A DNA stretch of 60,159 nucleotides from Acidobacteria bacterium OLB17. Lineage in GTDB: Bacteria; Acidobacteriota; Blastocatellia; Pyrinomonadales; Pyrinomonadaceae. The translations under genes were made by a program, and so were the position numbers. Below the pieces are notes generated by a model, which was not told where the DNA came from, searched no databases, and worked only from the letters and a program-made list of their open reading frames with translations. Where the stretch lies: positions 1 through 60,159 of the forward strand of contig LLEU01000061.1 in the NCBI GenBank assembly GCA_001567505.1, in the 5' to 3' direction. This document shows positions 16,778-26,931 of this stretch, in pieces; position 1 is the stretch's first letter, and every line of letters begins with the position of its first letter.

Positions 16778-18663
16778 GACCTTTTGGCCGCACGAAAACG
16801 CGGATTCAGCTCGATCGCACGGGCGAAATGCTGTTCCGCAAGCTCGTCCATTCCTGCGCCTTTTAGCCGCATCCCAAGCATCCAGTGAAAGAGCGGGTCG
16901 TTCGGCGTCAACTGATCGGCCCGTGCTCGAAACTCCGCGGCGAGAGTCTGATCGCCTGCCGCTTTTGCGGCACCTTCGAGGAAAGCATTCGTAAGCGGGA
17001 GGTTCGGATTCTCTCTCGCGGCCTGCGACCAAGTATCAAAGGCGTCCTTCTGCCGCCCGAGTCCCCAAAGCGCCTCGCCTTTTTGCTCGAGTGCGAGCGT
17101 TAGGTCGGGGCGTTCGGCAAGCGCGGCGTCGAGGCTCTTGATCGCGTCGACGTGTTTGCCTGTCCGGTTAAGAATGGCGCCTCGGTAGTAATCCGCAAGT
17201 GCCTTTGCCGCACCGCTCTCGTGTGCGGAAGCGTCTGCGAGCGTTGCAACTGCCTTGTCCGAATCGCCGTCGAGGAATTCGAGCCATGCGAGCTTTGAGA
17301 GTGCTTGAACGTTGGTGAAGAGGCCGTTGGCACGGGCGGTCGAAAGATGCAGGCGGCCGGCGGCGATATTCTTTTTATCTGCGGCCGAGAGCCACTGCGA
17401 AGGGTCGGCCTGCGCGAGCGCGACCTCGTCCGGCAGATGAACGGATCCAAAGGCCTTGGCGCCCTGCCATTCGTGATAGCGTATCCAGCCGCTGTGTGCC
17501 GTAAGGCCGAGCCAAACGAGCGACAGCACTAGGAAGATCGAACCCGCGTGCGTTACCTTGCCGGTGTTCTTTAGGTTGAACTGATAAAGGGAGAGGTCTT
17601 TCGAGACGAAAAGGCGGTAGGTTCGCCAGGCGATGAACGTCGTGATGCCGGCAAGAGCCAATGCAAGCAGCATCGGGATCAGTTGATACGTATCCCAGAC
17701 GGCGTAAAGACTTGCAAAGAAGATGACCGCAGCCCCGATCTCTTCGGGCCAGGTGAGCGAATACGTCTTCTTGACCTTCTTAGGCGCGCCGAGCGACGGC
17801 TTTCCGAACCCAAAATAGAGAGCGTTGGTCGGACAGACACTTACGCAGTCGAGGCATTTCATACATCCCGGATCGACGACCATTCCGTGTTCGCGCACCT
17901 CGGCGTGGACGATGACATTCGACGTGCAGGCGGCGGTGCAGAAACCGCATTGGTCGCAGGCGTCGGTCACGCGGATCCGGCCAACAGCAAGTTTATCCGC
18001 GACGCCGAAAAAGCCTCCGTATGGGCAGGCGTAAGTGCAGAAGCCTTTTGAGCCGAGAAAATACACCGTCACAAACCCGCAGATGAAAAGGAACGGGATC
18101 GCGACGGCAAGCGTCGGGAAAGTGCTCCAAAAATCCTGCGTTACGATGTGGTTCGTAAATTGCGGAATGAAGCCTTCGCCGGGCGGCGGTGCAAGGAACC
18201 GGTTCAGCACCGGAAGCCCGAACATATAAAGTGCAGCAAGCAGCGGGACGAACATCAAGAGCCTTGAGCGGAAAGGCCGAGGCTTGATGCCCATCTTCTT
18301 CAGCAGCCAGGCGGCAAGATCCTGAAGGGCGACGACGTGGCATGCCCAGCCGCAGATCCAGCGGCCGAGTATAAGGGTCGAAAGTATCGCAAGCGCAAAA
18401 AAGATGAATCCGGCGTTGACGGCGCCTCGGCTGAGCGTCTCCATTGCTTCGGAAGGTTCGATCGGTGAGACGGTCGAACCTGAGATCCGCCATTGGATAA
18501 AGTGGGCCGTCATCAAGGCCGTAAGCAGAATGAGCGCGGCGGCGCGCCAACGACTCACACGCGAATGCGGGACCTTCGCAGTGGCGTTCTCGTTGTTTGG
18601 GAGGACAGGCAGTGCGACCGACTTTCGCCGTTCGCCTGGCTCGCCTGTGCAGCTGCTTTTCAT
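16774..18663 (-). CDS. Membrane polyferredoxin (NapH/NosR/CcoG-like) fused to a TPR domain
   Basis: About 629 aa from ATG 18663; GTG 18690 is an alternative start. The N-terminal half has several membrane helices with GRWICGWACHVVALQDL, the inner-membrane motif of the NosR/NapH/CcoG group. Cys-containing GFCTYACPYGG follows, then two [4Fe-4S] motifs CDQCGFCTAAC and CMKCLDCVSVCP. More helices come next, and from about residue 440 a soluble part with tandem TPR-like repeats (GLFTNVQALSKLAWLEFLDG, ADYYRGAILNRTGKHVDAIK, AEQHFARAIELNPRFRAAKR). Such proteins move electrons between the quinone pool and periplasmic or cytoplasmic acceptors; the TPR tail would recruit a partner. No nos, nap or cco genes are nearby. 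It converges on lon with a four-base overlap. Confidence 0.8.
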   Translation of the reverse strand: MKSSCTGEPGERRKSVALPVLPNNENATAKVPHSRVSRWRAAALILLTALMTAHFIQWRISGSTVSPIEPSEAMETLSRGAVNAGFIFFALAILSTLILGRWICGWACHVVALQDLAAWLLKKMGIKPRPFRSRLLMFVPLLAALYMFGLPVLNRFLAPPPGEGFIPQFTNHIVTQDFWSTFPTLAVAIPFLFICGFVTVYFLGSKGFCTYACPYGGFFGVADKLAVGRIRVTDACDQCGFCTAACTSNVIVHAEVREHGMVVDPGCMKCLDCVSVCPTNALYFGFGKPSLGAPKKVKKTYSLTWPEEIGAAVIFFASLYAVWDTYQLIPMLLALALAGITTFIAWRTYRLFVSKDLSLYQFNLKNTGKVTHAGSIFLVLSLVWLGLTAHSGWIRYHEWQGAKAFGSVHLPDEVALAQADPSQWLSAADKKNIAAGRLHLSTARANGLFTNVQALSKLAWLEFLDGDSDKAVATLADASAHESGAAKALADYYRGAILNRTGKHVDAIKSLDAALAERPDLTLALEQKGEALWGLGRQKDAFDTWSQAARENPNLPLTNAFLEGAAKAAGDQTLAAEFRARADQLTPNDPLFHWMLGMRLKGAGMDELAEQHFARAIELNPRFRAAKRS

Positions 18664-18746
18664 AAAACCTGCAAAAAATGGCCGATGCACATTGGCCGAG
18701 GATAATGCGTTCCCTTAGAAATACTATACAAAAGACTTGCTATTAG

Positions 18747-18760
18747 CACCCGAACGGGTG
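18747..18760. repeat. 14-base perfect palindrome between divergent genes
   Basis: CACCCGAACGGGTG lies between the divergent starts at 18663 (minus) and 18862 (plus). Its arms are six bases with a two-base centre. It could be an operator for either gene or an RNA hairpin; no T-run of useful length makes it a convincing terminator. Confidence 0.4.
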
Positions 18761-18861
18761 TAAAAAGGTGGATACGTCTCCGCGACAAAACATCCTAGAC
18801 TGACAAAGAACGGCAAAATGCCGCGCCGGCCCATTGGGTAAAGGTGATCAAGAGTTAAGCT

Positions 18862-20933
18862 ATGTTAAAGCCAATTTTAATTGCGTTGCTCCCATTCCTG
18901 TTTTTATTTAACAGCGGATCGGGTGCCCTGCTTTCGGGTGCGAAACCAAAGCCCGACGGCTATTCAGGAACCCTAGAAAAAATGCTCGTTGAGAGCGGCA
19001 CCGTATCGCTGCGGGCCGATCTGAGCAAGCTGAACGCGAATGCGGGCACTGTCATCATCGATATGCCCGTAAAAGCGAACTCGTTCTTTACGGTCCTCGT
19101 TTTCAACGACGAGCTTCGCGGCCCGAATCCGGGCTCGATGGATCTTGTGGGCAGTTTTTCGGGCGGCAGGGGCCGCTCGGCGATCTCGCTGAACGATCTC
19201 GTTCTCGAAAATCAGGCCTGGGAGGACGGCGGCGACCTCGTCCTGCGAAATGCCAGAACAGGTATGGTCTATTTCCGCGTCGAAGGCCAGGAATACACCT
19301 ACAATCCAATGGTTCGCGGCCTTGTTGCCTCGAACGGCCGTCTCGTCGTAACGAACGATTTTGCGGCCTCGCTCGGACGCAAGGATCTCGCCGGCCTGAC
19401 GATCGGCACGATCGGCCTTGACGTAAGGCTCCGCACGATCGAGAGTTCGCAGATCGTTGACGGAGAGGTCAAATCCGAAGATATGCCGGCAATGGCGCCT
19501 TCGGACGGAACCGTTCCGGGGCCTGATGTGATAGTCGGCGACCTTTCGGGCCTTGCACAGTTCGGTTCAAGTTCGGGAACGCAGGTCGGCCTCGCGGTCG
19601 CAACGGATTCCTGCAACTTCGGCACGGAGAATCTGCATTGGCAGGCGAATCCGTCTAACGATCACCCTGTGATCCCGCAGAATCTCTACAGGATGTCGGC
19701 AAGCGGCGACAGGATGGAGCAGATCGGGCAGTCTAACGTGAAGCACGCCTTCACGGCCCTTACGATGAACATTTGCAGCCTGGGCTGCAACGGCGTCGGC
19801 GGGTCGAACCTCGGCTCGGGATGTTCCGATCCGTATTCGGCGAGCCTTAACGCCGGGCCGAATCTCGGCTCGCGTGCCTGGATCAACCCGTTCACAGGCG
19901 CTTTTCCGCGGGGAGATTCCGCAACGCCGAACAATTCGCACACGGGCCATTCGCACACCGGAACCTCGCACCGCATCCTTGTCGAGATCGATGACCTCAA
20001 CACTTCGTTGAACGCAGGTGCAAAATACTTTGCCGAGGGGCAGTACATTACGCCGCACGAATATGCCTGGTGCCAGTCGCATCCGGGAGAGTGCAATATG
20101 TATAACAACGTGTCCTACCGTCAGTATTCCGTGACAGGCACGAACAGCCCGTTCAGCTTCTCACCGCAGGCTGCGACCGTTCGTATGAAGCCCGCGATCA
20201 TGGCATGGACGGGAGCGACGACCGTTGAGCTTCAACCTGCCCCGGGGACGGACGGTGTTGCGATCATGGCGTACAAGGTCACGAACCCTACGCCGGGCGT
20301 TGGCATTACGAATACGCGATCTACAACCAGAACCTCGATCGCGGTATTCAATCCTTCAGCGTGCCCGTCGGCACCGCGAGCATCTCGAATATCGGGTTCC
20401 ACGCACCGCCGCAGCACCCCGGATGGGCGAACGATGGAACGGTCGGAAACGGCGGTTTTAGCAGTATGCCGTGGGCGACGGATCAGTCGGGCGGCTCGCT
20501 GACGTGGTCAAGCGAGACGTTCGCTCAAAACCAAAACGCGAACGCGATCCGCTGGGGCACGACCTACAACTTCCGGTTCGATTCGACGAGCGCACCCGTC
20601 ACGACGACGGCGACCATCGGCTTCTACAAAACGGGGCAGCCGATAACCGTCAACGTGCAGGCACCGTCATCCTCTGTGCCGCCGGCGACCTATACGGTCT
20701 CGGGCCGCGTTGTGAACAGCTCGGGAATGGGCGTCGGTTATGAACGCGTTTTCCTTTCCGGAGATGTTACGCGAGCCGGTGCTTTGACGAATCCATTCGG
20801 CTACTTCTCGTTCACGAACGTTGCGGCCGGCAATTACACGATCGGTGTCGCCTCGCGTCGTTACACGTATCCGTCGTCGCAGATCACGGTCAGCGACAAT
20901 ATCTCGGATATCCTGATAACGGCGAATCCGTAG
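18862..20933 (+). CDS. Large secreted protein with C-terminal carboxypeptidase-regulatory-like domain, one apparent frameshift
   Basis: The signal peptide is PILIALLPFLFLFNSGSGA. The long extracellular body has many Gly/Asn/His loops (NNSHTGHSHTGTSHRILVEI) and paired cysteines (SLGCNGVGGSNLGSGCSDP). At 20300-20301 the frame breaks in GTTGG; adding one T gives PGVWHYEYAIYNQNLDRGIQ, joining to a second frame with HAPPQHPGWANDGTVGN and TFAQNQNANAIRWGTTYNFR. The C-terminus (about the last 75 residues: YTVSGRVVNSSGMGVGYERV...GYFSFTNVAAGNYTI) is a carboxypeptidase-D regulatory-like Ig fold common in secreted acidobacterial proteins. The repaired length is about 690 aa. Function unknown. A strong terminator follows. 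Confidence 0.65.
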
Positions 20934-20989
20934 CACCTCGGGTTCGAGAGGCTGGAGCTTCGCCTTTAGGAGCTCCGAGTATCATTGAT

Positions 20990-21031
20990 GCGGCCGGGCC
21001 TTCGTCATTGGGGCCCGGCCGCTTTTCTTTT
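20990..21031 (+). terminator. Rho-independent terminator
   Basis: A perfect 11-base stem GCGGCCGGGCC (20990-21000) and GGCCCGGCCGC (21012-21022) with an 11-base loop, followed by TTTTCTTTTT. It ends the secreted-protein transcript and isolates the mre operon downstream. Confidence 0.92.
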
Positions 21032-21272
21032 TCCGAAGAGCGTCGGCGGTGGAAAATTTCTGCAAAAAAATCCCTAAACTCCCAAACTTCCGTCGTTTCG
21101 AGTAGAAATGCGGCGCAAATAAAGTGTATTCTATTCTAATTAGACGTTTTGGGCGACAGGCGGCCTTACATTGTGCCTTTTCTGCAGGACGCGCGGCAGA
21201 TTCAGGCTTTTCCCTCCCCGGTTCGAGAAACGGATCTAATTACAAAAGCTTAGGGAACTTAAGAAGCGGAAG
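21032..21272 (+). other. Leader region of the mre operon
   Basis: Together with the terminator this forms the 339-base gap between the secreted protein and mreB. It is AT-rich around 21055-21150 (runs AAAAAAA, AAATAAAG, TATTCTATTCTAATTAG), which is where a promoter is likely. I cannot pick a confident -35/-10 pair and see no known riboswitch, small gene or repeat. The ribosome-binding region before ATG 21273 is AAGAAGCGGAAG. Confidence 0.4.
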
Positions 21273-22319
21273 ATGGCATTTAAGTCTTTATTTAGTTTAT
21301 TTTCGAGCGATCTAGCAATTGACCTCGGAACGGCAAACACCCTTGTTTACGCGAACGGACGCGGGATAGTCGTCTCGGAGCCTTCGATCGTTGCGATCAA
21401 CAAGGTGACGAATCAGGTCGAGGCGGTAGGCCGCGACGCCAAAGAGATGCTCGGCCGAACGCCGGGCAATATCGTCGCCATCAGGCCGATGAAGGACGGC
21501 GTCATCGCGAATTTCGAGGTTACGGAGAAGATGCTCCAGCACTTCATCCGAAAGGCTCACAACGGCAAGTCGTGGGTGCGCCCGCGGGTCGTCATCGGCA
21601 TCCCGTCCGAGATCACGCAGGTCGAGCGCCGTGCGGTCGAGGATTCGGCATACAGAGCAAAGGCCTCGGAGGTCTATCTCGTTGAAGAGGCGATGGCGGC
21701 GGCGATCGGAGCCGGCCTTCCGATCACGGAGCCGCACGGCAATATGGTCGTCGATATCGGCGGCGGCACGACGGACATCGCGGTCATTTCGCTTTCGGGA
21801 ATCGTCTATTCGCGAGCCGTACGCGTTGCCGGCAACGAGATGGACGATGCCATCACGCAGTACATCAAGCGCAAATACAACTTGCTGATCGGCGAACGCA
21901 CCGCCGAAGCCATCAAGATCGCGTTGGGAAGCGCATTCCCGCTCGAAGAGCCGCTGTCGATGGACGTCCGCGGCCGCAACCTGATCGAAGGCATCCCGAA
22001 GACGATCACGATGACGGACGAAGAGATCCGCGAGGCCCTCTCGGATGCGATCTCGACGATCATCAACGCCGTCCGCGTCGCTCTCGAAAGGACGCCGCCC
22101 GAGCTTTCGGCGGATATCGTCGAACGCGGCATCGTCCTTACAGGCGGCGGAGCACTTCTGAAAAATCTCGACAAACGCCTGATGATCGAGACCGGCCTGC
22201 CGGTCGTGATCGCAGAAGATCCGCTCTCGTCGGTCGTGCTCGGCACAGGCAAGATGCTTTCGGATTTCGAGCTCCTCAAACGCGTAAAATGGGATAACTC
22301 GATGATGACGGGAAACTAA
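21273..22319 (+). CDS. mreB: Rod shape-determining protein MreB
   Basis: A bacterial actin that forms membrane-bound filaments guiding lateral wall synthesis. The 348-residue length is typical. The amphipathic N-terminus ([13 protein letters not shown]) should bind the membrane. Nucleotide-binding actin motifs are present: phosphate 1 [14 protein letters not shown], phosphate 2 [16 protein letters not shown], and the adenosine motif [14 protein letters not shown]. It is the first gene of mreB-mreC-mreD-mrdA-rodA-mrcA. Confidence 0.98.
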   Translation: MAFKSLFSLFSSDLAIDLGTANTLVYANGRGIVVSEPSIVAINKVTNQVEAVGRDAKEMLGRTPGNIVAIRPMKDGVIANFEVTEKMLQHFIRKAHNGKSWVRPRVVIGIPSEITQVERRAVEDSAYRAKASEVYLVEEAMAAAIGAGLPITEPHGNMVVDIGGGTTDIAVISLSGIVYSRAVRVAGNEMDDAITQYIKRKYNLLIGERTAEAIKIALGSAFPLEEPLSMDVRGRNLIEGIPKTITMTDEEIREALSDAISTIINAVRVALERTPPELSADIVERGIVLTGGGALLKNLDKRLMIETGLPVVIAEDPLSSVVLGTGKMLSDFELLKRVKWDNSMMTGN

Positions 22320-22414
22320 GGAGTTCACGGCCAAAGGTTCCCGGGACACGAGAGGCAGGATACCCACGCTTGCCGGAATGTGCCTGAGAAGCCTAACCCG
22401 TTGGGCCGATCGCG

Positions 22415-23307
22415 ATGGTTGAGCGTAGTCAAAAGGAAGTATGGCGATTGGCTCCCTGGCTGATGATCGCCCTCCTTTTACTTAATTTCATTTTAATGGC
22501 CCTTGACGCCCGCGAAAGCACATCGGGCAAGCTCGTGGTACGCTCGTGGACCCAAACGGCCGCAGACTTCGTCCAATCGCCGGTAACTACCGTCTCTGCC
22601 GCCGTCTCGAACTACTTCTCTTCGATCGCCAATCTCCGATCAGCTCAGGATGAGAACACGACCCTGAAACAGCGGGTTCAGGAGCTTGAGGTCGAATTGC
22701 GGCAAAAGGACGGCCTTTCGAGCGAGAATGAACGGCTGCGCGCGTTGCTGAGCCTGAAGGACGAGAGTAAGTACAAGGTACTGACGGCGCGCATCATCGG
22801 CCGCGATCCGTCGGCGTGGTTCAATGCTTCGATCATCAATCGCGGCAGTCTCGACGGCGTTGCTCTCAATATGCCGGTCGTGACAGATGGCGGAATCGTC
22901 GGCCGTGTTACGGCCGTCAGCCCGCTCACGTCGCAGGTCGATCTCATCACGTACAGCAAATCCGGCGTTGGCGGCATAGTTGGCGAGGTTGGGTCGACGA
23001 ACGCGTTGGGCGTCGTCGTCGGTACGGGAAAGACCGATATCCTCGAGATGAAGTATGTCCCCGGAACCGCCGAGGTCGAGGTCGGGCAGCCGATATTCAC
23101 CACGGGGCAAGACGGGATCTATCCCGCGGGGCTGAAGATCGGTGAGATCGTAAATGTCGTGCGAGGTTCGGCTACGACCGCGCACAAGATCGAGATCCGG
23201 CCCGCGGCAAAACTTGATTCGATGCAGGAGGTCGGCGTGCTTTTGTATCAACCGCCGCAAAGGCTGAGTTCGAACGCCAGGTCGCGCCCGAACCGAAGAA
23301 GAAGTAG
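22415..23307 (+). CDS. mreC: Rod shape-determining protein MreC (C-terminal frame probably shifted)
   Basis: The periplasmic scaffold that links MreB to the elongation enzymes. One membrane helix (APWLMIALLLLNFILMALDA), a coiled coil (LRSAQDENTTLKQRVQELEV) and the double beta-barrel domain (ARIIGRDPSAWFNASIINRG...GIVGRVTAVS) are visible. As sequenced the frame ends at 23320, overlapping mreD with a basic tail. If one A is restored at the three-A run 23259-23261, the C-terminus becomes PPQKAEFERQVAPEPKKK, ending with TAG 23305-23307 directly abutting the mreD ATG. I judge that form correct, giving about 297 aa. Confidence 0.9.
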
Positions 23308-23853
23308 ATGGAAGGAGTAAAGCTCACGATAGCGCTGATCGTCGCCGTCATTCTGCAGTGGACGCTGCGGAACGTCGCGGAGTTCTTTATGTTCGTGGAC
23401 TTCCCTCTTATCATCGTCGTTTACGCCGCCTTGCAGCGGAATTCCATACGGGCATTGCTTTTTGCGACGATCGGCGGGGTTGCCGTCGATGCCTTGAGCG
23501 GCGGCTTGCTTGGAGCGAGCGGATTCGCGATGACGGTGATCGCGTTCGGCGTCGCTGAGATCGCACGCCGTGTTTATTTGGACAACTTGCTTCTGCGAAT
23601 TCCAATCATAGCCGGTGCAAGCATTTTGAACAGCCTGATCTACTTTGGGATCCACAAGCTGTTCGGACAGGAGCCGGCAGGTTCGCTCGTTTTTGTCGGT
23701 GCCTACTCGCTGATCGGGACGATGATCGCCGGTACTTTGACCTTTTTGCTCCTTGATGCGATCTCGGCCGGTAAACTCAAGCCCAGAAAACGAGAGATGT
23801 TCGCTCAGCGTCGACAGACCCGACGGCGTAACCCCATTCGGCTGAGCAAGTAG
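23308..23853 (+). CDS. mreD: Rod shape-determining protein MreD
   Basis: 181 aa with five to six hydrophobic helices (for example LTIALIVAVILQWTLRNVAE and a GGVAVDALSGGLLGASGFAM segment typical of MreD) and a basic C-terminal tail (RQTRRRNPIR). It sits in the inner membrane and bridges MreC and the PBP2-RodA synthase. Position between mreC and mrdA supports the call. Sequence conservation in this family is low, so identification rests on topology, the LSGGLLG motif and context. Confidence 0.92.
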   Translation: MEGVKLTIALIVAVILQWTLRNVAEFFMFVDFPLIIVVYAALQRNSIRALLFATIGGVAVDALSGGLLGASGFAMTVIAFGVAEIARRVYLDNLLLRIPIIAGASILNSLIYFGIHKLFGQEPAGSLVFVGAYSLIGTMIAGTLTFLLLDAISAGKLKPRKREMFAQRRQTRRRNPIRLSK

Positions 23854-23873
23854 AAAGTAGAAGGGCGTTTTTG

Positions 23874-25766
23874 ATGAAGATCCACGATCAAGTTCAGAAC
23901 CTCGGAGCGAGGGTCGGCGCGATACAGGTGATCGCGTTCATTCTGCTCGCTCTTCTGGGCGCCCGCCTATACTACCTTCAGGTCGTCAACGGCGAGTATT
24001 ACAGCGACCGCGCCGAGAACCAACGCATTCGCCTGATACCGATCCCCGCACCGCGCGGCGCTATCTTCGACCGCAAGGGCCGCATTCTCGTCGATTCCAG
24101 GCCGATCTACAACGTCGTCATCTCTAACGACGGCCTCAAACACGCATCGGCCGCAGACAAGGCTTCCGACTACGCATCAGGCCTCAAGCTCGAGCCGCAA
24201 TTCGTCACAGAACGTCTTTCCGTGCTGAAGAAGCAGAACGAATTCGAGTCGCTCGTACTTAAGGAGAATGCGACGATCGAGGACATCGCGTGGGTCGAGG
24301 CCCATTCGCTCGAATTCCCGGAGCTTCGGGTCGAACTTCAGCCGCAACGGAACTATCCGCTCGGGACGACGCTCGCACACGTACTCGGTTACGTAGGCGA
24401 GATCAGCCCGAAGCAGCTCGAATCCGACACTTACAAGGACAAAGGCTTCCGCCCGGGCGACATCATCGGCAAAGGCGGCCTCGAACAGTACTACGACGAA
24501 TATCTTCGCGGGCGGCCCGGTTATAAGAAGGTCATCGTCGATAGTCGCGGACGCGTCCAGAGCGAACTTGAGACGGTCCCGCCGCAATCCGGGCAGGACC
24601 TCGTCACGACGATCGACCTCGACCTGCAATTGACGGCGGAAGATCAGCTTGCAAAATCGGTAACAAAACGCGGCGTCGTCGTCGCGATGGATCCGAACAC
24701 GGGCGAGATCCTTGCAATGGCGTCGGCTCCGTCCTTTGACCCGAACATCTTCGTCAAAGGAGCCTCTACTCCCGAAGGCCGCAAGCAGATCGCCGAATAT
24801 TGGAAGGATGAGACGCGTCCGCTCTTAAATCGTGCTATCCAAGGACGATATCCGCCGGGCTCGACCTGGAAGATCCCCGAATCGGTAGGAGCGCTTCAGG
24901 AGGGAGCGATCACCGTTGCACATTCGAACGTTCTCTGCGGCGGCGGCATCACGATCGGCAATAAGCACACACGCTGCATGGGCAATCACGGCAGCCCGCC
25001 GCTCGATATCGCGATCACGCGTTCCTGCGACGGATACTACTACCGTCTTGGCCTGAAAATGGGCATCGAGGGCATCATCAAGATGGTCGAGACCTTCGGG
25101 TTCGACAAGCGTTCGGGCATCGACCTGCCGAATGAGAAAGTGCCGCAAACGCCGAAAACGTGGATGAAATACGTCATCAAACACGAAGGCAAATGGAGCG
25201 ACATCCGCACCGTCTATGCGTCGATCGGGCAGGATACGGTCGTTGTTACGCCGATCTCGATGCTGCGTGCGGTCTCGAGTGTCGGAATGCGCGGAAAGGA
25301 ATACATCCCGCACTTCCTGAAGGAGTTCAAGCCGATCGCCGCGGTCGGCGAAGAAGGCGACCCGAACTACATCCCGGCGCGTCCGGGCTTTACGTTCCAG
25401 CATCCGGAACCGACGCTCATCGAACTTCAGCCGGCACAATGGGACCTTGTGCTCAAGGGAATGTGGGGCGTTGTGAACGCCGGCGGAACGGCCGGCTCGA
25501 TACGCATTCCGGGCTTTGACATCGCCGGCAAGACCGGAACGGCGCAGGTCGCCGAGGTCGGAAAAGATACCGGAAAGAACAAGGACCACTCATGGTTCGT
25601 AAGCTTTGCGCCAGCATACAAGCCGGAGATGAGCGTCATCGCCCTGATCGAGAACTCGGGCTTTGGCGCGGCCAACGCCGCACCGGCCGTCAAGGCGATG
25701 TACGAATCCTACCTTTCGCGAAGGGACGGTGCGCCGCCGGCAACGCAGGAGGTTGCCGCCCGATAG
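23874..25766 (+). CDS. mrdA: Penicillin-binding protein 2 (peptidoglycan transpeptidase)
   Basis: The monofunctional class B transpeptidase of the elongasome, which crosslinks glycan made by RodA. A single N-terminal helix (VIAFILLALLGARLYYLQVV) is followed by the pedestal domain with RIRLIPIPAPRGAIFDRKGR. The transpeptidase has SxxK at GSTWKIP, SxN-type SCD at ITRSCDGYYYRLG, and KTG at IAGKTGTAQVAE. ATG 23874 is preferred over the adjacent TTG 23871. Length 630 aa. It is followed by rodA after 39 bases. Confidence 0.97.
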   Translation: MKIHDQVQNLGARVGAIQVIAFILLALLGARLYYLQVVNGEYYSDRAENQRIRLIPIPAPRGAIFDRKGRILVDSRPIYNVVISNDGLKHASAADKASDYASGLKLEPQFVTERLSVLKKQNEFESLVLKENATIEDIAWVEAHSLEFPELRVELQPQRNYPLGTTLAHVLGYVGEISPKQLESDTYKDKGFRPGDIIGKGGLEQYYDEYLRGRPGYKKVIVDSRGRVQSELETVPPQSGQDLVTTIDLDLQLTAEDQLAKSVTKRGVVVAMDPNTGEILAMASAPSFDPNIFVKGASTPEGRKQIAEYWKDETRPLLNRAIQGRYPPGSTWKIPESVGALQEGAITVAHSNVLCGGGITIGNKHTRCMGNHGSPPLDIAITRSCDGYYYRLGLKMGIEGIIKMVETFGFDKRSGIDLPNEKVPQTPKTWMKYVIKHEGKWSDIRTVYASIGQDTVVVTPISMLRAVSSVGMRGKEYIPHFLKEFKPIAAVGEEGDPNYIPARPGFTFQHPEPTLIELQPAQWDLVLKGMWGVVNAGGTAGSIRIPGFDIAGKTGTAQVAEVGKDTGKNKDHSWFVSFAPAYKPEMSVIALIENSGFGAANAAPAVKAMYESYLSRRDGAPPATQEVAAR

Positions 25767-25805
25767 CGAATTCTCTTTCGAGACACCGCCCCGGCGAGAT
25801 CCTAA

Positions 25806-26921
25806 ATGGTTGCTCTTACAGAACGCGGATTACGAGATTTTGATTGGCAGACGGCGGTCCTCGCCATTCTGATCTCGTTTTTCGGCGTTTGGCAGATACA
25901 CAACGCCGTTCCCTCCGAGAGCTATTGGTCGAAGCAGATCTTCGGCATTGTGGTCGCGTTCATCGCCTTCCTTGTCGTTGCCTTCACGGATTACAGAAGA
26001 TTGATCGACGCGGCGCCGATATTCTACGCGTTCGGCCTGCTGCTGCTTCTTCTCGTGCTAACGCCGCTCGGCGTCGAGATCAACGGCCAGAAAGCGTGGG
26101 TGCGCCTGCCGCTCGTCGGGCAGTTCCAGCCGTCGGAATTTATGAAGATCCCGACCGTGCTGATGCTCGCGAAGTATTTCGGCGCAAGGAAATCGGGCGT
26201 CCTGACGCTGCGTGAGGCGTTGATCGGCAGTACGATCTTTGCCGGCCCGCTTGCGCTCATTATGCTCGAACCAGATGCCGGCCAGGCGATCACGTATTTC
26301 CCGATCCTGGCGGCAATGTTCTTTTTATCGGGCATCAAGATACGCTATGTCGTCATCGGAACTGTATTGGCAGCCGTTATGGTCCCGACGGCGTACATCG
26401 TCGGGGTCAAGACGGGGAAGATAAAACGCTATCAGCAGGAGCGGATCCTTGCCATCATCGATCCCGACAAGGTCGATCCGCGCGGCTATGGTTATCACAC
26501 GATCCAGTCCGTTATCACGGTCGGTAAGGGCGGGATCTCCGGCATCAAGGGCGACCCGGAAACGTCGCAGAGCGTTCTGAAGTTCCTGCCGGAGCCGCAG
26601 ACGGATTTTATATTCGCCGTAACTGCTGAAAATACGGGGTTTATCGGTTGCGTCTCGCTCCTGCTTGCGTATGCACTCCTGCTTTCGAGGATGATCGCGA
26701 GCGCAAGACAAGCTTCTGACCGTGCGGGAATGCTTGTTATAATGTCGGTCGTCTGCGGGCTCGCGTTCCAGATATTTATGAACGTCGGAATGGCCCTCGG
26801 ATTTCTCCCCGTGATCGGTGTTCCGCTCCCGCTGATGAGCGCCGGATTATCGGCGATCCTTTCGACGTTCGTTGCGATCGGGTTCGTTGTGAGCGTCAGA
26901 ATGAGAAGGTTCGTGAACTAA
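25806..26921 (+). CDS. rodA: RodA, SEDS-family peptidoglycan glycosyltransferase
   Basis: A polytopic enzyme (about ten helices, 371 aa) that polymerises lipid II together with PBP2. Diagnostic elements are KAWVRLPLVGQFQPSEFMKI, LIMLEPDAGQAITYF with the conserved catalytic-region Asp, and the C-terminal NVGMALGFLPVIGVPLPLMS. Context next to mrdA distinguishes RodA from FtsW. Confidence 0.96.
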   Translation: MVALTERGLRDFDWQTAVLAILISFFGVWQIHNAVPSESYWSKQIFGIVVAFIAFLVVAFTDYRRLIDAAPIFYAFGLLLLLLVLTPLGVEINGQKAWVRLPLVGQFQPSEFMKIPTVLMLAKYFGARKSGVLTLREALIGSTIFAGPLALIMLEPDAGQAITYFPILAAMFFLSGIKIRYVVIGTVLAAVMVPTAYIVGVKTGKIKRYQQERILAIIDPDKVDPRGYGYHTIQSVITVGKGGISGIKGDPETSQSVLKFLPEPQTDFIFAVTAENTGFIGCVSLLLAYALLLSRMIASARQASDRAGMLVIMSVVCGLAFQIFMNVGMALGFLPVIGVPLPLMSAGLSAILSTFVAIGFVVSVRMRRFVN

Positions 26922-26931
26922 AAGGTAAGTT

